DNA of 64,000 bases from Paenibacillus dauci (GCF_000971985.1 NZ_LAQQ01000005.1:186001-250000), one strand, 5' to 3'. Positions 8,276-16,122 are shown, counted from the stretch's first letter. The notes: a model not told the origin generated them from the sequence alone. Numbers and translations are program-made.

Positions 8276-8304
8276 AATATATAAAGATAATTACCTTTTG
8301 TCAA
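8276..8304 (-). promoter_or_regulatory. sigma-A promoter of the kinase-SDR operon
   Basis: On the minus strand TTGACA (8304-8299), a 17-bp spacer, then TATATT (8281-8276). The spacer is almost exactly the candidate GntR operator, and the -35 overlaps a cre box. Confidence 0.75.
8283..8298 (-). promoter_or_regulatory. candidate GntR operator, copy 2
   Basis: AAAGGTAATTATCTTT on the minus strand, related to the copies at 4925 and 8451. It fills the promoter spacer between -35 and -10, an ideal repressor position. Confidence 0.65.
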
Positions 8305-8313
8305 GCGCTTTCA
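8300..8313 (-). promoter_or_regulatory. cre box overlapping the kinase promoter
   Basis: TGAAAGCGCTTGAC on the minus strand matches 12 of 14 positions of TGWAARCGYTWNCW, including the whole core, and overlaps the -35 hexamer. Confidence 0.6.
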
Positions 8314-8407
8314 TACAGAGTAAAGGTTTTAGTATCTTCCTGATGATATTGTCTTCACCAATCATCCTCATAAATAAAGAAAATAGCAGATAACCCTTAA
8401 TTATTTC

Positions 8408-8436
8408 TTGAATTTTATAATTCCAGGGTTTATAGT
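8408..8436 (+). promoter_or_regulatory. candidate promoter of the deoC-like gene
   Basis: TTGAAT (8408-8413), 17-bp spacer, TATAGT (8431-8436). Transcription would begin near 8443, just before the operator at 8451. Confidence 0.5.
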
Positions 8437-8450
8437 AAGCCACATCAGAT

Positions 8451-8466
8451 AAAGATAATCATCTTT
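8451..8466 (+). promoter_or_regulatory. candidate GntR operator, copy 3
   Basis: AAAGATAATCATCTTT has perfect 6-bp arms (AAAGAT/ATCTTT) and lies between the promoter and the ribosome site of the deoC-like gene. Confidence 0.6.
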
Positions 8467-8488
8467 CTATAATGGAGGTACAATCATA

Positions 8489-9241
8489 GTGAAATCCATA
8501 ATCGATTATGCCCATATCGGACGAATGATGGATGTGAGCGCAGTACGTACAGATGTGACAGTAGACGAAGTCGATCAGATGATTGATATTGTAAAAAGGT
8601 ATCATTGTATCTGTGCCAGTCCAATGCCCTATATGACAGAATATGTGATTCGTCAGCTAGTGAATGTACCGGATACTGTGGTTACCGGAGTGGTGGGATT
8701 TCCATCGGGTGCGGATACCACTTCCATGAAAGTACACACGGCGAAGGAAATGCTGGATATCGGCTGCAAAGAACTGGATATGGTCATCAATGTAGGAGCA
8801 CTGAAGTCAGGAAATAACGAACTGGTTATACAGGATATTGCCGCTGTAGTTGCTGCTGCTGAACACGTACCGGTCAAAGCGATCCTGGAGATTGCCTACT
8901 TGACCGATGATGAGATCCGTATAGGCAGCGAGTTGATCGTTCGGGCAGGTGCTGCTTTTGTAAAAACAGGGACCGGCTGGGGTCCGCGTCCGACGACAGT
9001 AGATACGATTCGGCTGATCAAATCTGTAATCGGTGATACTGCTCTTATCAAGGCAGCTGGCGGTATTCGGGATCTGGACACTCTTCTCGCCATGAAAGAA
9101 GCTGGCTGCGATCGATTCGGCATTGGCGTACGATCAGCATTGACTATTTTGCAGGATGCTTATCATCGCGCGGGTATAGCTGTTAATCCCGCTGTGCAGA
9201 CGGCATCTTCTCCAGCAGTCAGCCGCGATGACTCTTATTAA
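8489..9241 (+). CDS. divergent DeoC-family (deoxyribose-phosphate aldolase-like) aldolase
   Basis: A 250-residue class I aldolase of the DeoC family. Visible catalytic elements are Asp97 in LDMVINVG, Schiff-base Lys159 in FVKTGTGW and Lys188 in IKAAGGI. Several hallmark stretches differ from textbook DeoC: KTGTGWGP replaces KTSTGF, the phosphate-binding end reads RFGIGVRSA rather than a RIGTSSG-type motif, and the N-terminus is IDYAHI. These changes suggest a different acceptor or donor than acetaldehyde plus glyceraldehyde 3-phosphate. The start is GTG with GGAGG ten bases upstream. It is divergent from the kinase-SDR operon and shares its operator type, so it probably cleaves the phosphorylated product of those enzymes. 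Confidence 0.82.
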   Translation: MKSIIDYAHIGRMMDVSAVRTDVTVDEVDQMIDIVKRYHCICASPMPYMTEYVIRQLVNVPDTVVTGVVGFPSGADTTSMKVHTAKEMLDIGCKELDMVINVGALKSGNNELVIQDIAAVVAAAEHVPVKAILEIAYLTDDEIRIGSELIVRAGAAFVKTGTGWGPRPTTVDTIRLIKSVIGDTALIKAAGGIRDLDTLLAMKEAGCDRFGIGVRSALTILQDAYHRAGIAVNPAVQTASSPAVSRDDSY

Positions 9242-9335
9242 CAGCTGCTATCCTGCAGAGGTAACAAATAGCTGTGTAATTTGAAATAGCTTGCACTGTC
9301 TAGTAACTGTTCGAACAGTACGCCATAGCAAAAGC

Positions 9336-9362
9336 TCCCAGCTAAAACAAAACTAGGAGCTT
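9336..9362. terminator. bidirectional terminator-like hairpin
   Basis: AAGCTCC and GGAGCTT arms about a 13-base A-rich loop, between the converging deoC-like gene and the 9391-10470 gene. On the minus strand it is followed by TTTTGC. Confidence 0.55.
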
Positions 9363-9390
9363 ACTATCTGTCTGTTCTTTATAACCGATA

Positions 9391-10470
9391 CTATTGCAGA
9401 TCCTGCAGCAGCATTCGGTACATGGAGGCGAGATCTTCGTCTTTTTCAGTTATCGTATCGAGGGCTTGCTGAACGAAAGGTTGAATCTCCGAACCGGCTG
9501 CGAGCAGCGCAGCATAAGCATGAAAATCGGTTTTGCCGTATTTGCTGATCACACTCTTGTCGGTATTCCAGCGGTTCCGGCGAATCTGTTCAGTCCAATA
9601 CTCGAATTGTTCCTGTGGCGGCTGGACTGCATACTGCTGGAACAGGTCATCGAATTGTTCATCACCCTGCTGCTCCTGTGGCATAACCCGATACAACTGC
9701 TCCAAGGGAACGGTTTGGCGAATCAATGTACTGAAAGTCAGATAGTCGCCACCTTCTCCATCCGGTGACTGTACATAAGCGATAAAGTCAGACGTCTGAT
9801 CCAGCTGCTGAAGTACTGGCTGCAGACGTTCCAAGACTTGTAAAGCAATACGGGTCAATCCGCCATCATGGATTGACTGGTCCATGATCTGAATTGAATC
9901 GGCATCTTCCTGCTTCAGCTGTTCGCGGGTAAATGTATCGAGTACCGGCAGAGATCCTGCTTCGTCCTCTTCCCACAACTGTTCATTGATCTCACGATAC
10001 AGATCCAGCGGCTTTTCCAGAGCTTCTCCGAAATCATCGATCATCTCGGGATAATCGCCAGTGGCATACTTGATTGATTGACGAATCTGCTCTACAGAAC
10101 GTTGATAGGATTCGTTATGATTTTCTGCATACTTTTCCTGATAATAGTTGTCATAATAGGCGGTGGTCTGCTCCAGATCATGCAGTGTATTCAGATAGAG
10201 CAGATAATTGCCATTCGTATTGTCTGCTTCGATAATACATGTATAGACCTGCTGATTGGAATCGGATTGTGCAAAGGCCGTAATGATCTCCGAACACGCT
10301 TCATATAGCAGATCTTCGACTGCCTGCATGCTCCAATGCGTACCCTGAATCCCTTCCAAGTCGTCCGTGATCCAGATTCCTTGCGGTGCAGAGACATAAT
10401 ACCGTCCCAGACCTTCCGGTTGACGCAATCCTGCGAGCAGACGCCCGATATGTACTTGATATACACCCAT
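9391..10470 (-). CDS. hypothetical protein, possibly DUF4303-like
   Basis: A 359-residue acidic protein without signal or membrane segments. The N-terminal half contains YTCIIEADNTNGNYLLYLNT, and a similar theme recurs later (YVQSPDGEGGDYLTFSTL), so the protein may be two copies of one fold. The first repeat faintly recalls the DUF4303 family, with low certainty. It starts one base after the stop of the upstream Nudix gene (TAAAATG), which indicates translational coupling and co-transcription with one or both Nudix genes. Function unknown. Confidence 0.7.
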   Translation of the reverse strand: MGVYQVHIGRLLAGLRQPEGLGRYYVSAPQGIWITDDLEGIQGTHWSMQAVEDLLYEACSEIITAFAQSDSNQQVYTCIIEADNTNGNYLLYLNTLHDLEQTTAYYDNYYQEKYAENHNESYQRSVEQIRQSIKYATGDYPEMIDDFGEALEKPLDLYREINEQLWEEDEAGSLPVLDTFTREQLKQEDADSIQIMDQSIHDGGLTRIALQVLERLQPVLQQLDQTSDFIAYVQSPDGEGGDYLTFSTLIRQTVPLEQLYRVMPQEQQGDEQFDDLFQQYAVQPPQEQFEYWTEQIRRNRWNTDKSVISKYGKTDFHAYAALLAAGSEIQPFVQQALDTITEKDEDLASMYRMLLQDLQ

Positions 10471-10471
10471 T

Positions 10472-11002
10472 TTAGATTCTCCCCATCTCTTCGGCTGTCT
10501 GGGTCCGTAATTGACGGCGATCCAGAATACCCTGAATAATCATCTGCTGGGACTTTGGTAAGCCTTGCGGCCACTCCCCTGCCCGGCAGTACATAATATC
10601 TGTAATTTCGCTGCTGGATGTGAACGTTCCTCCCCGCACTTCTCCACTGAAGATCAGATCTACACAGTTGGGATTACTGCGCTGAATCGCTTTTTCCAGA
10701 CGATCAATATGTACTTCCAGTCCAGTCTCTTCCCTTATTTCACGCTTTAATCCATGTTCGGGCTGCTCCAGCTCCATCCATCCGCCGGGGATTCCCCAGG
10801 GCTCCTGTTCACGATACGAATGCCGCAGCAGTAATATCTCTCCCTGTTCATTGGTAAATACGCCCAGTACCGCAATCAGGAAATGATGCTGGGAACGACG
10901 AACCGCCCAATTTTTGAAACGTTCCAGCGGCATATGACGATACATCCACACCAGCCAGTCTCTCGGTATACGGTTAATCCATTTAGCGAGCAATGCGTTC
11001 AC
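10472..11002 (-). CDS. Nudix hydrolase (first of two)
   Basis: A 176-residue Nudix protein. The Nudix box fits the GX5EX7REUXEEXGU consensus exactly, spanning Gly73 to Leu95 (Glu79, Arg87-Glu88, Glu91-Glu92, Gly94). The basic N-terminal 40 residues (RIPRDWLVWMYRHMP) precede the fold and are common in Firmicute homologues. Nudix enzymes hydrolyse nucleoside diphosphates linked to another group; the substrate is not predictable here. It lies between the second Nudix gene (54-bp gap) and the unknown 359-residue gene (coupled), forming a likely three-gene operon. Confidence 0.88.
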   Translation of the reverse strand: MNALLAKWINRIPRDWLVWMYRHMPLERFKNWAVRRSQHHFLIAVLGVFTNEQGEILLLRHSYREQEPWGIPGGWMELEQPEHGLKREIREETGLEVHIDRLEKAIQRSNPNCVDLIFSGEVRGGTFTSSSEITDIMYCRAGEWPQGLPKSQQMIIQGILDRRQLRTQTAEEMGRI

Positions 11003-11056
11003 CTTCTTTGTTGTGGATAGAATGCTATTCTGGTTCGATCCATAAAATGCAGTACA

Positions 11057-11530
11057 TTAGCTGCGCAAAATATCACCCTGCCGGTCATTGCGCAAATCTT
11101 CAATCAGCGGACGCTGCGCCTGATTGACCTGCTCCAGTTGCATATCATCAATACTGCAAAAAAGCAGTGTACTGGATTCACCATCGGGATCATTGTATTT
11201 CAGTGTTACTCCATCGTCTTCCAGCTTATCAGTCAGATCGACCTGGATATCAAAAATAAACATAACGAATACAACATCATCACCGCTGGGATACGTATAT
11301 TCAAGCCGTTCACCGGTATATACCGCATAGAAATGACTGCCGATCACATCCAGCCCGGTCTCTTCTCTGACCTCACGAATCATCGTCTCTTCAATCGTCT
11401 CACCCGGTTTCATACCGCCCCCCGGCAATCCCCAATCATGGGAATCTCCGCGCTTCTGCCACAGAATACGGTTATGATCGTCACGAATAATCGCTCCACC
11501 GGTTACGATAATCTTTCTTCCTTTACTCAT
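11057..11530 (-). CDS. Nudix hydrolase (second of two)
   Basis: A 157-residue Nudix protein with a perfect box from Gly38 to Leu60 (Glu44, Arg52-Glu53, Glu56-Glu57). The start MSKGRK follows GAGGAG; a GTG 15 bases earlier overlaps that ribosome site and is rejected. The QKRGDSHDWGLPGGGM stretch resembles MutT/NTP-pyrophosphohydrolase members, but the substrate remains open. It is the promoter-proximal gene of the proposed three-gene operon running leftward to 9391. Confidence 0.87.
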   Translation of the reverse strand: MSKGRKIIVTGGAIIRDDHNRILWQKRGDSHDWGLPGGGMKPGETIEETMIREVREETGLDVIGSHFYAVYTGERLEYTYPSGDDVVFVMFIFDIQVDLTDKLEDDGVTLKYNDPDGESSTLLFCSIDDMQLEQVNQAQRPLIEDLRNDRQGDILRS

Positions 11531-11642
11531 CAGTTGTCTCCTCACTGGTCCAATGTACTATACAGACTATTCAACATACCTCTTTATCCATAGACATAAA
11601 TGAACTTGCTTATTATGTAAAAGCGAGTTGGGATCATAGTAA

Positions 11643-11683
11643 ATGGCGATCCACCGCTTTTGCAATATTGCAGGGATCGCCAT
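11643..11683. repeat. nested inverted repeat between ppk2 and the Nudix operon
   Basis: ATGGCGATCC and GGATCGCCAT arms enclose a perfect 12-bp palindrome, TGCAATATTGCA (11661-11672). It may end the ppk2 transcript, but no good T run follows on either strand, so an operator role for the Nudix operon is also possible. Confidence 0.5.
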
Positions 11684-11700
11684 CCTAATCTCACGTCATA

Positions 11701-12546
11701 TTATTTCTTTTTAAGCTTTTTCAGTTCGGCATACATATCCGGCAAATGCTCCTGAAGTTCGGGAATCGGGTCCGGATAAGACAGATCCATCTTCTGCAGC
11801 GTCCGTACCACAATCTGCAGGACGGCCAGATCACGGTACCAGCGGTTATCCGCCGGGATAATATGCCATGGATGATCATCGGTTGCACAATGCTTGAATA
11901 CATCTTCATAACATTTCTGGTAATCATCCCAATACTTGCGTTCCTGCAGATCACCTTCATCAAACTTCCAGTTCTTATGCGGTTTCTCTACACGGTCAAT
12001 CAGCTTTTTGAGCTGGAATTCCTTGGAGATATGCAGGAAAATTTTGACGACACGTACGCCGTTTTCTTCCAGCATCTTCTCAAAATGGTTAATCTGCTTG
12101 AAACGCTGCTTGGCGGTAGCATCATCGATCTGTCCATGTACTCTTGTGATCAGCACATCTTCATAATATGAGCGGTTAAAGGCACTGATATATCCATAAC
12201 CGGCGACATGCTGATGGGCACGCCACAGATAATCATGATTGCGTTCCTCTGTGGTCGGTGCCTTAAAGCTGTGAATATGAATGCCAGCCGGGTTGGAAAT
12301 GGAGAACACTTTGTTGATCACGCCATCTTTGCCGCTGCAATCCATGCCTTGAAAAACAAACAATACCGACTTTTTGCCGTTTGCGAACAGCTTGGGCTGC
12401 AGTTTTTCAAATGTTTCGGTAAGCTTGGCTTTTTCGGATTCGGTATCTTCTTTGGATGTGTAATCACCGGTATAGCCGGGATCAATATCTTTCAAATTGA
12501 TGGAATCGCCTTTGGCAAGAAACCAGTTCTTGGATGATTTGGACAT
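11701..12546 (-). CDS. polyphosphate kinase 2 family protein
   Basis: A 281-residue single-domain PPK2. The Walker A-type loop is GMDCSGKDG (residues 67-75), followed by NRSYYEDVL and a Walker B-like hydrophobic strand VVKIFLHIS. PPK2 enzymes transfer phosphate between polyphosphate and nucleotides; single-domain members of this length with GMD-xx-GKDG loops mostly make ADP or ATP from AMP or ADP at the expense of polyphosphate. The start MSKSSK has AAGGAG upstream; an earlier in-frame ATG is rejected. The neighbouring CHAD protein at 12691-13557 supports a polyphosphate role. Confidence 0.9.
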   Translation of the reverse strand: MSKSSKNWFLAKGDSINLKDIDPGYTGDYTSKEDTESEKAKLTETFEKLQPKLFANGKKSVLFVFQGMDCSGKDGVINKVFSISNPAGIHIHSFKAPTTEERNHDYLWRAHQHVAGYGYISAFNRSYYEDVLITRVHGQIDDATAKQRFKQINHFEKMLEENGVRVVKIFLHISKEFQLKKLIDRVEKPHKNWKFDEGDLQERKYWDDYQKCYEDVFKHCATDDHPWHIIPADNRWYRDLAVLQIVVRTLQKMDLSYPDPIPELQEHLPDMYAELKKLKKK

Positions 12547-12690
12547 CGTAATCGCTCCTTTTGTAGAAAGTACACTGCTGCATCTAAGGGTTGTAGTCAC
12601 ATTCTACATATTACCCAGTTCCTACCTTTTTTTAGCAGCTACAAGCTTATTGGATAAAGCCACTTCTGTCAGATTCGGTATATTCACTCT

Positions 12691-13557
12691 TTAAATAACG
12701 CGCTGCTGCTCTTGAATGGCCGCGATCATCTCGGCACGCAGTTTGTCTACAAAACGGGTGCGTACTTCTTCATCCACGCCCATTTCCTTGGCATCCAGTT
12801 CTTCCAGCGATTCGATCCATACATGGGTGTCATTAATGGTTCCCAGCTCTTTCTGGATTTTTTTGTATGTTTCTTCGTGATCGCGGAATTTGGAGTTGAG
12901 GGCAAATTCCGCAGCTTCCGCTGTATAACGCAGCTCTTTGGCAGCAATACGTACTTTGTGCAGTGCATCCAGGGTCTCGGCGGCTTCGATTCCTTCCGCT
13001 TTGGCTGTCTGGCGATAGATCTGCTTTTTCTGATCATAAGCGATCTCCAGTTCTCTCATCATCCGGTTCACATCGGCCTGGATAGCCAGAGTGGGCAGCT
13101 GATTGTCCATAAAGTCTTTCCACTGCCGCTTGAGCTTTTTGCCCTGAAGTTTGGGTAGTTTTTTGACCAACTTTTTGCGGTAGAATTGTCGCTGTTCCTT
13201 ATGTTCCTCGATAGCCGCTTTGAGCAGATCGGCTTCGTCGCCAAGCCCCTCGTCCTTGGACTGCTTGCGTCGGTCTTTGAATGCATCGATCAATACATCC
13301 GCATCACGCACTTTACCAAGACGCTTCTGGGCTTTTTTGAATACGGGTAATAGACCGGTCTGCTGTTCCGGGTCCAAAATGCGCATCAAGGTCATCAGCT
13401 TGCGGCAGTTGACCCGGGCCTGGTGAATCGCTTCATCGTCATAGTCCTTGACTGCCTGCTGTCCGTGATCCTGGAATTTATCGTATAAATCATTTAACAC
13501 GCTTTTCCACTGCTCGGTTTTGTCTTTGCGATTGACTGTCGTCATACTCTGATTCAC
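12691..13557 (-). CDS. CHAD-domain protein
   Basis: A 288-residue, highly charged helical protein. It carries the two hallmark repeats of the CHAD domain (conserved histidine alpha-helical domain): IHQARVNCRKLMTLMRIL near residue 44 and LHKVRIAAKELRYTAE further on. CHAD proteins bind polyphosphate and can localise to granules; that is family knowledge. The start is GTG with GGAG nine bases upstream; the ATG four codons later is less well placed. It is upstream of ppk2 on the same strand (144-bp gap), so the two may be co-regulated. Confidence 0.88.
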   Translation of the reverse strand: MNQSMTTVNRKDKTEQWKSVLNDLYDKFQDHGQQAVKDYDDEAIHQARVNCRKLMTLMRILDPEQQTGLLPVFKKAQKRLGKVRDADVLIDAFKDRRKQSKDEGLGDEADLLKAAIEEHKEQRQFYRKKLVKKLPKLQGKKLKRQWKDFMDNQLPTLAIQADVNRMMRELEIAYDQKKQIYRQTAKAEGIEAAETLDALHKVRIAAKELRYTAEAAEFALNSKFRDHEETYKKIQKELGTINDTHVWIESLEELDAKEMGVDEEVRTRFVDKLRAEMIAAIQEQQRVI

Positions 13558-13707
13558 GCTGCATCACTCCTGTCTTGTTCATTCTTTATGGATTACCCCA
13601 TATTCTGTGTTATGCAATCTTATGAATGAAATGAGTGGGATACTTTCCATTATAATGGATGGGCACAGGCATTAGCCATTTCGACTATTATCCAGTTGGT
13701 GAGCTGC

Positions 13708-13742
13708 TATCTATTCATTTTACAAATCTACAAAAATAGATA
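13708..13742 (+). promoter_or_regulatory. inverted repeat in the arsR-type promoter
   Basis: TATCTATT (13708-13715) and AATAGATA (13735-13742) are perfect arms that flank the -35 and touch the -10. The same TATCTA/TAGATA unit recurs after the gene. Confidence 0.6.
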
Positions 13743-13746
13743 TAAT
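13719..13746 (+). promoter_or_regulatory. sigma-A promoter of the ArsR-type gene, probably leaderless
   Basis: TTTACA, a 16-bp spacer, TATAAT (13741-13746). The predicted start of transcription coincides with the ATG at 13754, and there is no ribosome site, so the mRNA may be leaderless. Confidence 0.6.
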
Positions 13747-13753
13747 GATGAGT

Positions 13754-14065
13754 ATGGAACCTGCACTTATTTACAAAGCTCTGGCAAATGACACCCGTCG
13801 GCAAATCATGGTATGGCTCAAACATCCCGAAGAATATTTTGATCCCAGTGCTTACGTACGTGAGGGAATCAGCCTGAAAACCGGTGTATGTGTAGCCGAT
13901 ATTCAGAAGAAGTCCGGACTGGCGCAATCTGTAATCTCCAGCTATCTGGCTTCGATGCAGCAAGCCCGGCTGCTTGAATCTGAACGAATCGGCAAATGGA
14001 CATATTACCGTCGTAATGAACAGACGATTCAGGAGTTTTATAAATACATTCGCGATGAACTTTAA
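13754..14065 (+). CDS. ArsR-family winged-helix regulator
   Basis: A 103-residue protein with an ArsR fold: LIYKALANDTRRQIMVWL at the N-terminus, then ADIQKKSGLAQSVISSYLASMQQARLLESERIGKWTYYR as recognition helix and wing (only short parts quoted are diagnostic). No paired-cysteine metal site is visible. The ATG at 13754 is chosen because the -10 box at 13741-13746 places the transcript start there; ATGs at 13745 and 13748 lie inside the -10 region. It precedes an MFS pump whose upstream region carries the same TATCTA/TAGATA palindromes, so it likely represses itself and the pump. Confidence 0.85.
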   Translation: MEPALIYKALANDTRRQIMVWLKHPEEYFDPSAYVREGISLKTGVCVADIQKKSGLAQSVISSYLASMQQARLLESERIGKWTYYRRNEQTIQEFYKYIRDEL

Positions 14066-14094
14066 AAAAGGAGGTTTTCGATCTTATGCATCTA

Positions 14095-14108
14095 CATATC
14101 TAGATATG
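14095..14108 (+). promoter_or_regulatory. palindromic operator candidate before the MFS gene
   Basis: CATATCTAGATATG is a perfect 14-bp palindrome built from the same half-site as the repeats around the ArsR-type promoter. Confidence 0.55.
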
Positions 14109-14126
14109 AATACATTTTAATTAAAT

Positions 14127-14146
14127 ATATCTATTTATACAGATAT
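14127..14146 (+). promoter_or_regulatory. second operator candidate before the MFS gene
   Basis: ATATCT and AGATAT arms with an 8-bp spacer, 19 bp after the first palindrome. Confidence 0.5.
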
Positions 14147-14214
14147 GTATATACAATTAATTATAGTTATCGTTTTGTACGTAGAATAAATCTGAAAATG
14201 GAGTCGATATACCG

Positions 14215-15378
14215 ATGACTAAAACTAATTCTTTTTCTATTTTGTGGCTGGCGCTTGGGGTATTTGGCATTATAACTACCGAAATGGGGATTGTAGGTGT
14301 GCTTCCTCAAATTACCGAGAAGTTCCAGATCTTTACCGCACAGGCTGGAGGGCTTGTTAGTATATTCGCGCTGGTGGTTGCTATTTCTGGGCCTTTTCTT
14401 ACCCTGCTTGCTTCGGGCCTCAACCGCAAAAAGGTTCTGCTTTTCACTGTATTGATGTTTGCTCTCTCCAATCTGGTCTATGCCTATACCGAACATTTTG
14501 AAATTATGCTTGCTTTCCGAATTTTGCCGGCTCTTTTTCATCCTGTTTTTTTCTCGATTGCCCTTGTAACTGCAGCACAGCTGGTTTCGCCCGAAAAGAG
14601 CACACGTGCTGTAACACAGGTATTTGCCGGTATTACTGCAGGTTTTGCTTTTGGCGTGCCTCTGACATCTTATCTGGCTGCCAGACTATCCCTCGAAGCA
14701 GCTTTTGGGTTTGCTGCACTGGTTAGCTTGATTGCGCTGGTGGGGATGCTGATTGGACTGCCTTCCCTTCCCGTGAGTCAAAAGATCTCTTACGGCGCAC
14801 AACTACGCATTTTGCGAAGTCCCCGGTTATGGCTGAATATCCTGGCTGTTGTCTTTATTTTCGCAGCGATGTTTTCGGTATACAGCTATTTTTCCGAATA
14901 TCTGACACAGGTTACTCATATGAGCCATGTATGGATCAGTGTAATGCTGATGGTGTTCGGAGTGGTTATGATCGCAGGTAATTTTGGATTCGGCGAGCTT
15001 TTGCAAAAAAACAGATTACGAACCGTGCTTGCCTTTCCTGTATTGCTGATTCTGATATTTTTGCTAATACATAATTGGGGATACGATTGGAAAATGATGA
15101 TTATACTCATTCTGGTCTGGGGCATTATTCATTCCGGTGGATTGGTCGTCAGCCAAACCTGGCTTATGATGGAATCAGGCGAAGCACCTGAACTGGGGAA
15201 TAGTCTGTTTGTATCCTTTTCCAATCTTGGTATTACTGTGGGTACGGCAATCAGCGGTCTGTTTATTACTCATCTGGGGATGGATCATCTATTCTGGTGT
15301 GGCATTCTATTTGCACTGGCCGCTTTTATTTTAATTATAATCAGAGTGCTGGGGATTCAGAAGAATAGACGCGAATAA
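14215..15378 (+). CDS. MFS transporter (AraJ-like drug/sugar efflux)
   Basis: A 387-residue membrane protein with about 12 predicted hydrophobic segments and an N-terminal EMGIVGVLPQI motif typical of the AraJ/YdhP/PbuE-like DHA1 efflux group. The conserved segment between helices 2 and 3 is short (GLNRKKVLL). TGGAG precedes the ATG. It is directly downstream of the ArsR-type regulator with shared palindromes in between, so the regulator likely controls it. Transported compound is unknown. Confidence 0.85.
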   Translation: MTKTNSFSILWLALGVFGIITTEMGIVGVLPQITEKFQIFTAQAGGLVSIFALVVAISGPFLTLLASGLNRKKVLLFTVLMFALSNLVYAYTEHFEIMLAFRILPALFHPVFFSIALVTAAQLVSPEKSTRAVTQVFAGITAGFAFGVPLTSYLAARLSLEAAFGFAALVSLIALVGMLIGLPSLPVSQKISYGAQLRILRSPRLWLNILAVVFIFAAMFSVYSYFSEYLTQVTHMSHVWISVMLMVFGVVMIAGNFGFGELLQKNRLRTVLAFPVLLILIFLLIHNWGYDWKMMIILILVWGIIHSGGLVVSQTWLMMESGEAPELGNSLFVSFSNLGITVGTAISGLFITHLGMDHLFWCGILFALAAFILIIIRVLGIQKNRRE

Positions 15379-15699
15379 GTAATTTGATAATTCTATTTAG
15401 AATTGAATAACACTGTATATTATCAAATGATTGCCAAAATCTGTGAGTAGCTGATGCTCCTTTTTCGTACATTACTGCGCATTTATATCGTTAGATCTAT
15501 CCTATTTGCTATTGTCTTTCACTCGTTCATCCAAATTATAAACTGCATATATACATTTTTTGGTGTATAATATTACTAAATGGGTGTCTACTTTTGAAAC
15601 CGATAGCTGTTCTGTATTATGATAGAGGATGGATTCTCAACTTCCAGAGATATGACGACTATTATAAATGATTTGCAGCATCAAGCGAAAGGAGTCATC
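15379..15699. other. AT-rich intergenic region
   Basis: Holds the promoter region of the small secreted protein; a TATAAT-like hexamer occurs near 15566. No gene, structured RNA or clear terminator identified. Confidence 0.35.
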
Positions 15700-16122
15700 A
15701 TGAAAGCGTATATTTTGCTATTTATCACTCTTCTGGCTGGCTCTGCAGGTATTCCGTCCGCGTATGCGGAGCCTGTAATCGAAGCCGATGTTCCTAAACC
15801 AGCAGAAGCCCAGGAGCAGACGGGTTCCTCTTCTTCATGGGAATACCCGATTGTTCATTTCCGTAATAACACGTACCGTATTATTATGCAGCAGCCTGTC
15901 AGCAGCACCAAGGTGGGTCCACGACTAGGTCGGGTACAGCGGAACATCAGCAGTTTTGATGAAGTGGAAGAAGGTAATACACTGATTGATACAAGCTATC
16001 AAAACGGCGATAGCAATGTGCTAAAAGTGGAAGCCCCGATCTACAAGATGCGCAAGCACAGCTCACGGGAGTGCATTGTCGTCAGCCATATGAACAAATA
16101 CTACAAAGCCTACAAAAAATAG
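15700..16122 (+). CDS. small secreted protein of unknown function
   Basis: A 140-residue protein with a signal peptide (MKAYILLFITLLAGSAGIP, probable cleavage after AYA). The mature part starts acidic and turns basic, ending RECIVVSHMNKYYKAYKK. A segment YPIVHFRNNTYRI suggests a small beta fold. AAAGGAG precedes the chosen ATG; the in-frame upstream extension lacks a ribosome site. No family recognised. It is a monocistronic gene ending at a strong terminator. Confidence 0.75.
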   Translation: MKAYILLFITLLAGSAGIPSAYAEPVIEADVPKPAEAQEQTGSSSSWEYPIVHFRNNTYRIIMQQPVSSTKVGPRLGRVQRNISSFDEVEEGNTLIDTSYQNGDSNVLKVEAPIYKMRKHSSRECIVVSHMNKYYKAYKK

